Below, one piece after another: positions 20,546-30,908 of a stretch of DNA of 64,000 bases; the stretch's first letter is position 1, and the number at the start of each line of letters is the position of its first letter. The stretch comes from Nemertoderma westbladi. Taxonomy: Eukaryota; Xenacoelomorpha; Nemertodermatida; Nemertodermatidae. The DNA lies in assembly GCA_032718475.1 (NCBI GenBank), contig JAUCBJ010008313.1:186001-250000 (forward strand), given 5' to 3'. The notes under the pieces were generated by a model. That model was given only the letters and a program-made list of their open reading frames with translations. It was not told the DNA's origin and ran no database searches. The translations under genes were made by a program, and so were the position numbers.

Positions 20546-21433
20546 GTGCAGGCATATGACCCACCCTTTACAAATACAGGGGTGGACTGCTTTGGTCCGA
20601 CTGAGGCAAAGAGTGGACGGCTGACCCACAAGCGATGGGGCCTGCTACTGATATGCATGGCTAGTAGAGCCATACATATCGAGCATGTGGCAGACATGTC
20701 GACCAAATCTCTGCTCCTGGCCTTAAAGAGATTTATGGCCAGGAGAGGACTAGTAAAGGCGTTTTACTCTGACAAGGGTACTAACTTTGTCGGAGGGAAT
20801 AGCGAGTTAAACGCGGCTCACAGGGTGGCGCAGAATAGAGAAATTTCTGCAGCACTTTTGCCGCAAAGAGTAGAGTGGCGATTTAACACTCCAGAAAGTC
20901 CTTGGAGAGGAGGAAGTTGGGAGCGTTTGGTTCGTTCCATAAAGCAGGCTATTGCTAAGACGTTGCCTGTAAACAAACAACTTACCGACGACGAGCTGGT
21001 CACAGCTTTCATCGAAATCGAGCATACACTAAACTCGAGGCTGATAGCTATGTTACCAGACGGTGTTGCTTTAACGCCGAATCATTTGCTAATGCAGAGT
21101 CCAGCATTTCTTGTGCCGGCATCAGAACCCATTAGTGCCGACCTATACAGTCGTAAGAGCTGGAAAATAACACAATTTGTCGCGTACACATTCTGGGAAT
21201 ACATATCCATATCCACCAGATCGAAATGGTACAAAAAGATTTGGAGCCTCCAAAGAGGAGACTATGTATTGATAACTGAACCCGTTGTCAAGAGAAAATA
21301 TTGGGAAACAGGTGTCATCTTGCACATACACCCAGACGTGCAAAATATAGTGTGCACAGTCACTGTGAAAATTAGGTACAAGTGTCCGCACCCAAAGAAG
21401 TGTAAAACTAATGGTTTACACACCTTGGACTGA
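20546..21433 (+). CDS. BEL-2 copy 1 integrase core and C-terminal domain
   Basis: A 295-codon frame with an apparently intact catalytic triad: Asp in 'GVDCFGP' (20585-20587), Asp in 'YSDKGTNFVGG' (20771-20773) and Glu in 'GGSWERLVRS' (20921-20923), 50 residues after the second Asp. The C-terminal part has 'LQRGDYVLITEP', the usual Pao integrase tail. Integrase joins element DNA to the chromosome. It is separated from the zinc-finger part by a stop at 20530. Its first ATG (20552) is not a natural start, since the protein is made as a polyprotein. Confidence 0.8.
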   Translation: MQAYDPPFTNTGVDCFGPTEAKSGRLTHKRWGLLLICMASRAIHIEHVADMSTKSLLLALKRFMARRGLVKAFYSDKGTNFVGGNSELNAAHRVAQNREISAALLPQRVEWRFNTPESPWRGGSWERLVRSIKQAIAKTLPVNKQLTDDELVTAFIEIEHTLNSRLIAMLPDGVALTPNHLLMQSPAFLVPASEPISADLYSRKSWKITQFVAYTFWEYISISTRSKWYKKIWSLQRGDYVLITEPVVKRKYWETGVILHIHPDVQNIVCTVTVKIRYKCPHPKKCKTNGLHTLD

Positions 21434-22240
21434 CCGTTCCAAGATATCGTGTTATTAGAAGAGACACGCATCGAGACAGGAGATTATAATTTGTCTCCTG
21501 CCTCAAACCAAAATTAGTGTTGGACGCATCTCACTTCGTATGCATTCCTCGTATGCAAATACTAGGAAATGCATAGGAGCGGGTTTGCGGTGATTTGCGT
21601 GAGAATTTGTCTGGTGGGTATCAAAATAAAATTTTATTTTCAAAATTTTTGGAAAATTAAAAAATTTAAAAAATTAGAAGTGAACCCAAGACAATTCCAA
21701 ATGCTGTGTATAGACGCGTTTTAGAATTCGTCTATAGAGATACAGTAATTTGAAAAGTCGTGAAGCCTGGAAAATAGCATTTAGAAACCATGGTGAAGGC
21801 TATATTACATAGGAGTGTAAATTGAGTTTAGCAATTTCCACAGATTGGTGCCAACAGTACAACAACCAAGGTGCTAAAGGTTAGTAGCACCAGAGGCGTA
21901 CACGGACCCCACTCAGTAGTTTGCAGTGAAGTGAGATGTTCGATTATCAAACCTGCGGGTTTGGTATAGTCGAGCACTGAGACTATTGTCCTTTCTAACT
22001 ACTGTAGTTTAGTACAAGTAATGGGAGTAGTTTGGGCATCAAAAAGTGAGTTGGTCACGGCCAGTTTATCTCCAAAGTTTTGCGCTATGCATGGGAATTG
22101 GTTAGAGGATAGTTAGGAATGAGACGGGATCTAGAGAGTCGAATCTGAACTGCTGGAAGGCGGGGGGGTTCGGGAGGTCTGTCCTTCGGCGGCATCTAAC
22201 TGATTTACCCACAGTGTAATTAGTTACGTAACGGACCCTA
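21434..22240 (+). other. Noncoding spacer between integrase and accessory block
   Basis: About 800 bases without a convincing frame. It holds a GAGACA...TGTCTC pair near 21474-21500, an A/T-rich stretch (21625-21680) and one copy of the palindrome (21948-21964). Internal 2 keeps only the last 106 bases (from the equivalent of 22135). A splice acceptor for an accessory-protein mRNA could lie here, but I cannot pick one. Confidence 0.5.
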
Positions 22241-23251
22241 TTGGGATATATGTATGTATATACGCGGCTTATAATGGAGAAGGAAATTAGAGCTCAACTG
22301 CGGAGAGGATTTACTGCCAGAGAGGAGGCGGAACTACCATTTGCCCGACCCGGGTGCAAAGACTCGAACGTTTACTACCATGGGAGGTCGGTAATGGAAT
22401 TGAATAGGAAGTATAAACCCGCGTATGATAAAGAATTGAGGAGGGAAAGAATGAGAGCGTTGGGAGACCGTATGGAAGTTTTGCGGAAGGAGTATCGCAC
22501 TCGGTATCCCTACGATTTTGCGTTAGACGTATGCGACATTAGTGCAGACCCGGACGAGGAGATCGCGCGGCTGTACCATATGAACATGTTTTTACGACAC
22601 GACGAACCTCTACCTGCAGTCCGAGATCAGTTCGACGGAATGCATCTGTACCGGAGGACTCGAGGCAAGGATCAAGAGACGCCAAAGGTCTTCAGTGTAT
22701 ACAAGTAGTTCTACAAATGTGGTGAATGCATGAATAAACAAGACGTGGCGATTCCCGATCGACTGGACAAGCAACATCCTGAACCGATATTAACGCGATG
22801 TCAAGCTCACCAGTTCCTTAGATACAACGAGGGAGGTTACCCAATGAGCAACCCGATGATCAGTATCGACTTCAGCGGAAAGCGACCTCCGAGACCCATT
22901 ACGCCGACCATTACGACATTAGATCCATATACGGAGATTAAACCCTGTTCGACACCCAGTTTGATAGAGACGTCAGCGGCCATTTCGCTATACCGAGCCT
23001 ATAAGGACCTAGAGGCGCGGCGCGAAGCGGCACGGGACTCGGGAACCAAACCCGCGGGTTTGGAGCTCTCGAGTCCCTGGACTACGTTTACTTCGCCTCA
23101 CCGAGCGAGAAATCTCACGCCTGAGCATCAGGACGACATAGACGCGTTGCGGCAGGAGGATCGAGCGGCGAAGGCGAAACAATTATTCGAAGAGCGGGTA
23201 GCGGAGTATAATAAGACCGCGGATGACATCAGGAGGAGACGAGGAGAGTGA
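22241..23251 (+). pseudogene. BEL-2 copy 1 accessory region, part 1
   Basis: Two frames in the same phase, 22241-22708 and 22730-23251, are separated by a TAG at 22706-22708 that is an open codon in internal 2. The protein is charged, with 'RRGFTAREEAELPFARPGC' near the start, 'YKPAYDKELRRERMRALGD', then 'FYKCGECMNK' and a Pro/Thr-rich stretch. A palindrome copy is at 23046-23063. Copy 1 loses phase near 23215 relative to internal 2, where the frame runs on into part 2. I recognise no domain. Conservation of the open frame in the two copies argues that it was coding. It has no hydrophobic segment of the kind an envelope protein would have. Confidence 0.6.
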
Positions 23252-24792
23252 CCGGATTTGTTCCACAGGCCGTATCTCAACCCCGAACGGTGTATTATTC
23301 CGACGGCAACGAACCTGCAATATTGGTAGATCACCCAGAGTCGCGAGAAGCGATTAGATTCTTGCCGATGGTGAGGATGTCGGATCATTGGAACGTCGAA
23401 TGTCTACGGGAAGTTTTATGCGCGAAGTTCTTGCGTGATGTCCCGATGCAGATCACAGACTACGACACGCTTGACAAGATTGGAGCTCCGGGAAAGGAGA
23501 GCAAGTTGTTTGGATGGTTGGATAAGTACATAAAGGTATGGGTCGCGGTGGCTACATTCCCAGACGATGAGGAGGTAGACCAGACGTGGCTGAGGAGAAA
23601 GGGTTCTTACACCCGATATGATGACCACAAGGCTATCGAGCGCATGTGGGTGGACCCCATCCCATCCGACGAGATTCAGCGTCAGTGGAGGAAAACGGAG
23701 GAATCACTACAGGATTGGAGAGTGATGTTCTACGACAATGAAGGAGGTTCTCATCAAGAATGCTTAACTAGCAAGTGCATTCAAATTCGCACGGCAGATG
23801 GTGTGACTCATGTGTTTATGCGCGTAAGGGCGGACCGAGAGAGACTGGAGCCCATAATAACGACACAATATCGTAAAGGGAAGGATCCCAGAGAACAGAT
23901 TTTGGAGGTATGCAGGCGAGGAGGTATGCACGGAGCGGGGCGTATCGACGCCAGGATGCTACCCAAGAAGGTTAGAGAGGCGATTCTCAACCAAGATTAC
24001 GTCAAGGTGGGATCGGGAGTCCAGAGCGATTTGGAGAGTGACTTCAACGCCATGACTGATTTGGAAGATAGATTGCCGAGACCGTTTGTCGACACCAAGC
24101 TATTGTTGCTATGGGCACAGGATATTGGAATTTATAGGGAGTATCCCAACTCTGCCAAGACTGGTTTGGGTTTCATAGCGCATTTGTTGTATAATTGGGA
24201 CTTCAAGTTGAAGATGCAGAAGAGATACGAGGAGGCGTATGGTGAATATAACACGCCACCGGGAGCGGAGTTCAAATCCCACTTCAAGCGGCAAGCGTTA
24301 GTGTATTGGAGCATCTGCGCGCCACCCTGTGTGTCACTGCAATATTATTTGGTGCTTGAGTCGAACACGGTAACTTGTTTATTAGCGGATATAGTTGCGC
24401 GAGTTTTGAAGCATCATCCATTGGTATTCGGAGGAGATCAATATGTTCACTTGAAAGGGGGAATCCAATCTGATGTGATGAAGCGTTTCTTAACCCCGTT
24501 CTTCAACCAATCATTAGAGAATACGTCGATGGTTAGGAGAGGATTAGCGATATTTGAAGGAATATATCGACAGAACATCGGAGATTTGGGAGACCGACCG
24601 TCGATGGAGTATCCGACGCCAGAGGCCTTGGAGAAGTGGTTCGGGAATCAAACCCGCGGGTTTGGTACTCCCTTCCACTCGGAGGCTGATAGACCTGTTA
24701 GAGAGGGTTGGCCGGAGATGTTAGTAGAGGTATTCGGAGTGGATCTTCCGGTGGAGAAGACATATGAACGCGGGAGGAAATATTGGAGATAG
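23248..24792 (+). CDS. BEL-2 copy 1 accessory region, part 2 (unknown 514-residue protein)
   Basis: The longest uninterrupted accessory frame. It starts in the region read through from part 1 in internal 2, so the true start is probably upstream. Visible pieces: 'WNVECLREVLCAKFLRDVP', 'GWLDKYIKVWVAVATFPDD', 'LEVCRRGGMHGAGRIDARM' and 'LLLLWAQDIGIYREYPNS'. None matches a family I know. No transmembrane segment or signal peptide is evident, so an envelope glycoprotein is unlikely. Internal 2 carries the same protein (34390-35941) with a 5-base deletion near 34815. The end (GRKYWR, TAG) overlaps the next frame by 10 bases in both copies. Confidence 0.6.
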   Translation: MTGFVPQAVSQPRTVYYSDGNEPAILVDHPESREAIRFLPMVRMSDHWNVECLREVLCAKFLRDVPMQITDYDTLDKIGAPGKESKLFGWLDKYIKVWVAVATFPDDEEVDQTWLRRKGSYTRYDDHKAIERMWVDPIPSDEIQRQWRKTEESLQDWRVMFYDNEGGSHQECLTSKCIQIRTADGVTHVFMRVRADRERLEPIITTQYRKGKDPREQILEVCRRGGMHGAGRIDARMLPKKVREAILNQDYVKVGSGVQSDLESDFNAMTDLEDRLPRPFVDTKLLLLWAQDIGIYREYPNSAKTGLGFIAHLLYNWDFKLKMQKRYEEAYGEYNTPPGAEFKSHFKRQALVYWSICAPPCVSLQYYLVLESNTVTCLLADIVARVLKHHPLVFGGDQYVHLKGGIQSDVMKRFLTPFFNQSLENTSMVRRGLAIFEGIYRQNIGDLGDRPSMEYPTPEALEKWFGNQTRGFGTPFHSEADRPVREGWPEMLVEVFGVDLPVEKTYERGRKYWR

Positions 24793-25382
24793 AGGACAAG
24801 GGCGAGGATGTTTACTTTGTTCCGGATCGACAACCTCTGACCGGAGAGGACGACAACATATTAGACATTGGGAAAGAAGGAACTGCGAAACCGATTGGAG
24901 ACCTCATATATGAGGGGGCCTGGTTTCCACAAGCGCGTAGGTGCAAGTTGTGCGGCAGCACAAGGCACAATCAAAAATCAAGTGACGCAGTAGTAGAGGC
25001 GGCGCATAAGGTCTGCCGTTGGTGTAATGAGACCGACCATTCGTTTCATACGTGCACCGTCTTCATTTCTCAATGTGGATATTGTGGGGTAAAGGGACAT
25101 CGTAGCGCGAGATGCCAACTGCGAGACGATTCCTTCCAAAACCATAGCGCCAACCTACTTCGGGAGATGCTAGATAAGTGGGAGGGTGTGGCCGATTACC
25201 ACATCCAAGCGCAGATGCGTTGGTTACCGTTTAAAGCAGGATACAGATTTTGGGCAGTAGACCCATCACACGTTGCGTATGAGCCGTATCTACAGTCGTT
25301 ACCACAATATCAGGAGCTAATATTGACCGCTCAAGATCTTCCGCAGAACACTGGAGTCATCGGGAATACTTCAGACAGTTAA
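24783..25382 (+). CDS. BEL-2 copy 1 accessory region, part 3: triple zinc-knuckle protein
   Basis: A 199-codon frame without an ATG at its start, lying -1 relative to part 2; the overlap is identical in both internals. Three retroviral-type knuckles (C-x2-C-x4-H-x4-C) are visible. Knuckle 1 spans residues 54-67, but its last Cys is Ser in this copy (Cys in internal 2). Knuckle 2 spans residues 78-91 and knuckle 3 residues 98-111. A Trp/Tyr-rich C-terminal part follows ('RWLPFKAGYRFWAVDPS'). Zinc knuckles bind single-stranded nucleic acid, so this looks like a second Gag-like or nucleic-acid chaperone module downstream of pol. Function is inferred from the knuckles only. Confidence 0.65.
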   Translation: MEIEDKGEDVYFVPDRQPLTGEDDNILDIGKEGTAKPIGDLIYEGAWFPQARRCKLCGSTRHNQKSSDAVVEAAHKVCRWCNETDHSFHTCTVFISQCGYCGVKGHRSARCQLRDDSFQNHSANLLREMLDKWEGVADYHIQAQMRWLPFKAGYRFWAVDPSHVAYEPYLQSLPQYQELILTAQDLPQNTGVIGNTSDS

Positions 25383-25384
25383 AC

Positions 25385-25699
25385 ATGGATAACAAATATA
25401 CTTGGAACTTTGTTGCTATTTGCGACCATATAACGAAAGGTCTATTTTTGGAAACTAGAAAGGTGGTGCGCGCGCGAGGAGATTGGAGGATGGCGGCTAT
25501 ACAATACCATAACGAGTTCCTATTGACTCACGTACCGGTGGGGTCATTGACCGTTGAGAGGATCAAGGAACAGCGAACCGCAGCGCCCACAGCGACAACC
25601 GTTGGAGCTCAAGGCTTGCGGAGAGAACCAGGAGGAGAGGTCCAAGACAAGCATCAAGTCAAGGACGACCACTATCATTCAATTATAGAGGCACAATGA
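25385..25699 (+). pseudogene. BEL-2 copy 1 accessory region, part 4
   Basis: A 104-codon frame beginning ATG two bases after the previous stop: 'MDNKYTWNFVAICDHITKG', 'LETRKVVRARGDWRMAA', then a diverging tail. Internal 2 (36534-36836) has the same first 80 residues but a different tail because of a 1-base indel near 25600, so one copy is shifted. No known domain. It may be a separate small protein or the end of the knuckle protein. Confidence 0.5.
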
Positions 25700-25975
25700 T
25701 TGCAGTGCATGGCTCAAGGCACGTCCGAGAAAGCGCGTGTGCAATTGCAGAAGGAAGAGTTGGCGGAAGCGACCACAGGAGCACGACAATTGGGACGAGG
25801 CCGAGGGAGAAGCACCAGCCGGGAATCAGTCGGGGCTCAGGGAACATCGTCGCCGGTTCCGGGGAGTGACGCCTCACAGACGCCGTCAACAGAGTCTACA
25901 GGGGGTAGACTGGTGTATCTGGGAAGGGGGCGGAAGAGAGGAGCGAGCCCGAAGAACCCAGGAGCAGGTCGGTAA
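25700..25975 (+). pseudogene. BEL-2 copy 1 accessory region, part 5: Gly/Arg-rich tail
   Basis: Frame with 'ATTGARQLGRGRGRSTSRES' and 'LVYLGRGRKRGASP', ending at TAA 25973-25975. It is conserved in internal 2 (36887-37123). RG-rich tails commonly bind RNA. A competing frame (25737-26006) is open over the same bases, so the coding phase is uncertain. Confidence 0.45.
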
Positions 25976-26500
25976 TGCAAGCGTATCATGGAGCGACAGA
26001 CTCTAGATATATACATCATCGTCGCTCTGATGTATATTGTAGCATTTTTGTAAATATCCGACTGGACTCATATATACTAGTTGTAATAATTTGAATTTAT
26101 ATTATGAGAGAGGCGAAGGAGGTGATTGGGGAGACAAACCTGCGGGTTTGGCTTACTCGTTTCACCTACCCTAGCAAGTTTTATAGAGAAAGCAGTATTT
26201 TTATAAATTTAATTTGTATGTAGTAAGTAGTAATCATTATGTAGAACGAACGAGAAAGCAATATTTTTGTAAATTTAATTTGTATGTAATAATCGTTGAC
26301 ATTGAAAGAGATAATATTTTGTAAATTTAATTTGTATGCAATCCATTATGCAATATCTATGGCAATATTTGTAAATAGTAGAATTATTATAGTATCAAGT
26401 TATTTAGATTATTTGAAAGCAAATTTATTTTGTTTTGTATACATCGCCCTATACTCTTCTACAATTGGAGGGAAACATTGCTTGATTTCACTTGGAGCGG
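25976..26500 (+). other. BEL-2 internal 1 3' untranslated region
   Basis: It has a palindrome copy at 26135-26150 and about four degenerate repeats of roughly 60 bases sharing TTTGTAAATTTAATTTGTATG (26195-26390). A short purine stretch GGAGGGAAA (26467-26475) and TTGGAGCGG just before LTR B are the only polypurine-tract candidates. Confidence 0.55.
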
Positions 26501-28738
26501 TGTTACGGTATATGGCGCTGTACCTACATTAGTCCGTTATACAGTATAATATATTAGCCGTTATACAGTATAATATATTAGCCGTTATACAGTATAATAT
26601 ATTAGCCGTTATACAGTATAATATATTAGCCGTTGTACAGTATAATTATTTAGATAAGACATAATAACGCGCAATGACATTTAGATAAGGAAAATAAAAC
26701 GCCCATATATTTGAATTCATCCATTTTGTATAGTATGTAGCCCTACCTACGTAATTTTGTAATAGGATATAAGTAAATAGTTCCAGGGTAGCAAGTTTCC
26801 TGTTGGACCCTTGATATAAGCTTGCTGTTATTAGCCTCAATAGGGCTAGCTATGTATTGGTCTTAATTTTCTTTATAATTGCGCTAAATTAATCTTTGTG
26901 CATCATATTATTACTACCGCTAAATTAAGCATCGCCAAAATTACCATATATGGTAATAATTTGTGATTTCGGGAGCGAGAGGTTCACAATCCGGCTTCCT
27001 TATTGGCCTAAATGCTTCCAGGTTGGTCTAATGGTAGCGCGGATTGGGGAGCCAATGAGAGAGCGATTGCATCATCCTCCGTGAATCACCTATAAATAGG
27101 CGGTATTTCCGGTATGTGCTTTGTAATTCTTTGTAATTTGTAACCCTAGTCGTAATTTAGACTAATTATTCTGTATTTTGCGTATTTCTGCCTTTTCCAA
27201 TTATTTCTTGTAATAATTTTGCTAATTTGTAATCTCTGCTGATTTCTTGGTGTGTTTCTCAATCAATCCCAATGATTACTGTTAATTACAACTGGAACTA
27301 TGATTTCTACCCTTTAGTTGATGGTTCTATGTGATTCCTTTCGATGCAATAATCCCACGGGATTTTCTTAGACTGTCAGACTTTGTGATTTGCATGCGCC
27401 GTTACGGTAGCTACCCATTAGATGGAGGGCTGAGGTACCGGTAGGCGCGGCGGGCGCATCGGGGGGTTAGCGACGAAGGGAGTGCGGAGAATTCAAAGGC
27501 AGGCAACGCTGGCGGGGAGGTCACCGTTTCGGTCGGTCAGTTAGTATTGTAGAGTGAAGACCGCTCGCTGGTACAGTAATTAAGGGCTGATGATCCAGAT
27601 TTTGTCTCTATTATGTAGTATTAGGGGGGCAGGAATTGGGTTAGTTAGGAAGCCTAGATGTACCCGGGAGAGGCCTGCGTGCTTTATATTGCGAGCTAAA
27701 CTGTAGACTACGTCGCAAACTACTTGCGAAATGTAGATTGCGAGTTGTGAACTGTGAATTGCTGACTGCTGATTGTGAATTGTGCATTAAGAACTATAAT
27801 TGGTAAGTATAAACTATTGATTGTTACGCTGATTGGTGTGTTACTAAAGTGTGCCTAATAAATCACGAATGCTTAGATAGGTGCTCTTTTCCCTTTGATT
27901 GATTTCTATTTCTTAGTTTACTATAAATAATTACTGATTAGGTCGAAAATAATACGGTATTTGGACTGTTACTAGTGCAACCTGTTACGTAATAAATTAG
28001 AATTACGCATTCTGGAACACTTAGTAATTAGTACGCTGTTGCATATTTGTGACTGTAATTAATTAGTAAAATTAAGAATTTGTATGCAGCATAGTGGAGA
28101 GTAGTTAAGGTAATAATTTGGAGTACAGTAAACTATTCACTCTGGGCGGTTATTTGAAATCAGCGGGCAATAAGTTAGATCGCAGTATCTAGTACGCAGC
28201 ACGCATTAGTAAATTGCTGGCCTAAAGCCAGCCGGAGGCAAGTTTAGTCCCATAGTAGGTATCATTCCCTGATATAAAAACTGTACCAATTTTTTGATTA
28301 TTTAAATATTCTCACATTCACATTCTGTTAGGGAACCCCAGTATTTGCGATTAGAAAAGACGTAATTATTAGCGCGTTTTAACAGTAAAATTAGGCCATA
28401 AGAATACACTCTGAGTGTAAAGCCTCTCACACTCGTCTTAAGTAAGCTTAGGGAGCCGATTCGGGTTTATTGTTTTGGTTATTCCCGCGTGGCTCATATG
28501 TTCGAACAGTTAGCTCTCTATCGAGCAATCGGTAGAGAAAGGAACAAGCGATTAGCAGGAGCCGTAGAAAATTAGTAAAATATATTAGCGGACGGCAGGT
28601 TAGCGCCATCCAACAGTAAGTAGCGGTTTTGTATTTAGCAGCCCTACAGTAGTAATAGCACGCTCCTGATTACCCCTGTTTAACAGTAGAGCAGTCTTTG
28701 TGTCTTTATTGGTTAGGCAGGGACCCGCTAGTTTAACA
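26501..28738 (+). repeat. BEL-2 LTR B (2238 bp, shared middle LTR)
   Basis: Same boundaries and features as LTR A, with scattered substitutions and single-base indels. Its left flank (TTGGAGCGG) is internal 1 3' sequence and its right flank (GTAAAGCG) is internal 2 leader, with no target duplication. Confidence 0.9.
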
Positions 28739-29801
28739 GTAAAGCGCGTTATTTTGTTTTGCTGTACTGCGTACAGTAAGACAAAGTGTATTTTTAGGCT
28801 GTTAGGTTAGATTACTGTATTCACTAGTCGCAATACAGTAGTACAGTAGTGCATTAGGCTGATTGCTGTTACTGCGTACGGTAGAAAAGACATTTGTTTT
28901 GCTGTACCACATACAGTATTCATTAGGCTGTTAGCTTGGTGTACTATTTTACTCACTGTACTGTGTACAGTGGATGTACGGTAGTGTGTTTACTAATCGC
29001 AAATACAGCAGTTCATTAGGCCGTTAAGGCAAGCTGTAATTAGTAAGTTTTTGAAAATTTTAGCTAGGTTTGTGAGAATTCAGTTTTGTTCAAAATTATT
29101 TTGTAATAAAATCTAGAGTTTTGTACCGGTATGTTAGATAACCGCTTAGTTGTTTTATACCATCTGGAGATACATGGCAAGACAGAGCTTCTGAGTTTGG
29201 GGTTCGTGTGGGACTGCGGGTTCGGTTTGCAATCAGCGAAGAGCCTGAAACTTTGGACACTGCCGTGGAATCTCACAGCAAACAAGGTTAGTTGTTCTGT
29301 TGGCACCATTGTGTTTGCGGAAGCAGTATAAAATTACCGGTTGTTTAACTGCGAAGCTGAACTCAATTTATTAGTTAGGTTAGTTAGGTTTAGCCGACCA
29401 TGGTTTTTTGAATCGTTCAAGTTAGAGAGAGAGAGAGAGAGAGAGTCGCAACCCGAAGGTGTAGCCACGCGCAAGTGGATACATATAATATTTGAAATTA
29501 AAATTGCGTTGATTAGAGCTATATATATAAAATTAGAAATATTTGGGTGGCAAGTTCATTTTTGAATATTTTGAATTAGATTCAGAAATTATTTTGTGTC
29601 ATACCGGTATTTAAATGCTATATAATAGCTATGGAATAAGATTTTTTCATTATATTCACAATATTGTATTGCGAATTTATTTGACATTTTGTGACCAACT
29701 AATTATTTGACAAATAATTTAATCGTATTTTCGATTAAATTATATATATATCTCGAATTTTTTGCGAGATTTTGGCCGGAAGGCAAAATATTATTTAGAC
29801 T
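28739..29801 (+). other. BEL-2 internal 2 leader
   Basis: Matches the internal 1 leader but has about 80 extra bases near 28990-29095. It contains the same TACTGCGTACAGTA-like palindromes and a GA microsatellite near 29427. The small frame at 29131-29331 is shorter than in copy 1 owing to a TAA. No primer-binding site was recognised. Confidence 0.5.
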
Positions 29802-30779
29802 ATGAGTGTCTCAGAGAAAGAGGCACTAGAGGACAGCAATGAGACGGCGGCTGGACCGCCGACTGACGATAGTGTTAATATTACTGTTGACGACAATGCC
29901 GACTATGACGACGCAGCGAGCGACGCTGACGTAAGTGAACAGGAGGACGAGACAGTAATCAGTGAGGAAGAGCAAGGTGAGCGAATAGTATTAGGATCCC
30001 CTACCACTACTGTAAGGAAGGATTGTACAACAGCCCGGCCAGAGGCGAGTGATAGGGAGAGTAGTGTAGCAAAAGCGAGAGCCCGGAGCCCGGTTTCCAG
30101 ACCTGTGGGTATGGCAAGTGCCGTGGTCCCAGCGGCTATAAGGAGTACCCGTAGTTCCCGAAATAATCCTTCAAGTCCACCAAGTGTGAGTCAGGTAAGC
30201 GAGAGAGAACTAGACATCGCGATAAAGAAGAAACTTCGCGCGCATGCTGGACATATAACCCAGACGGCGGATAAGGTAAGAAAGATGCTAGCCGACTCTG
30301 GTAACATCGGAAGGGAAGGGTTAGTAGAGATTAGAAAGGGATACTACTCAGCGTTATTCAAACAGACGGAGGAGCTTGCAGTCCTAGCAAAGAGCGCAGT
30401 GGAGTCTCAGTCGAGCGACGTGGCGACGAGGGTTTACGATAGGGTTTTAGCAGCCTTGTTGGAGCACCGCGCGTTATCGGAGCGATTCCGACGAGTTAGG
30501 ATGGAGAAATGGCTGCTATGGGAATCACAAGCGCAGGCGACTCAGGTGAGTGATGCAGAGTTGAGAAACTTAGTGGAGCGGGGAGAGATGCAGGATAAGG
30601 ATGAGCGCAGGTATCAGAGGGAAGTTACCAGCTGGCTGATGCAGAGTGGAGTGGTGGTACTGGGTCAGGTGCTGCCGACGACGGACAATATCCAACAGAG
30701 GACGTTAACTCCACCCGACAATGCATCTAGAGACAGTGGCGATTCCCAGGTTAGTCACGCGCGAGGAAAGGACGCGTAA
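29802..30779 (+). CDS. BEL-2 copy 2 Gag, N-terminal part
   Basis: A 325-codon frame nearly identical to 13414-14394, with the same acidic start, Ser/Pro-rich middle and charged helical end; differences are scattered substitutions. It ends at TAA 30777-30779, right at the deletion that removed the coiled-coil region. The palindrome variant CCAGACCTGTGGGTATGG is retained at 30097-30114. The role in particle formation is inferred from position. Confidence 0.7.
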   Translation: MSVSEKEALEDSNETAAGPPTDDSVNITVDDNADYDDAASDADVSEQEDETVISEEEQGERIVLGSPTTTVRKDCTTARPEASDRESSVAKARARSPVSRPVGMASAVVPAAIRSTRSSRNNPSSPPSVSQVSERELDIAIKKKLRAHAGHITQTADKVRKMLADSGNIGREGLVEIRKGYYSALFKQTEELAVLAKSAVESQSSDVATRVYDRVLAALLEHRALSERFRRVRMEKWLLWESQAQATQVSDAELRNLVERGEMQDKDERRYQREVTSWLMQSGVVVLGQVLPTTDNIQQRTLTPPDNASRDSGDSQVSHARGKDA

Positions 30780-30908
30780 GAACGCCTGTCCCTACAATTT
30801 ATAATCCCAACTTCGAGAACTCGGCGGAAAAGTTTATACAAGAAGCCTGGGTCAGGGCTTTGGCGCGCAAACCAACGTGAGTGCTAAGGACTGACACAGA
30901 CTCAAGCG

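Noticed and set aside
24783-24792. Programmed -1 frameshift site
   Set aside because: No slippery heptamer in the overlap and no obvious downstream pseudoknot. Kept only as a finding about the conserved overlap.
22241-25975. Accessory block as an env-like glycoprotein
   Set aside because: No signal peptide, no transmembrane stretch and no cysteine-rich ectodomain pattern; the cysteines form zinc knuckles instead.
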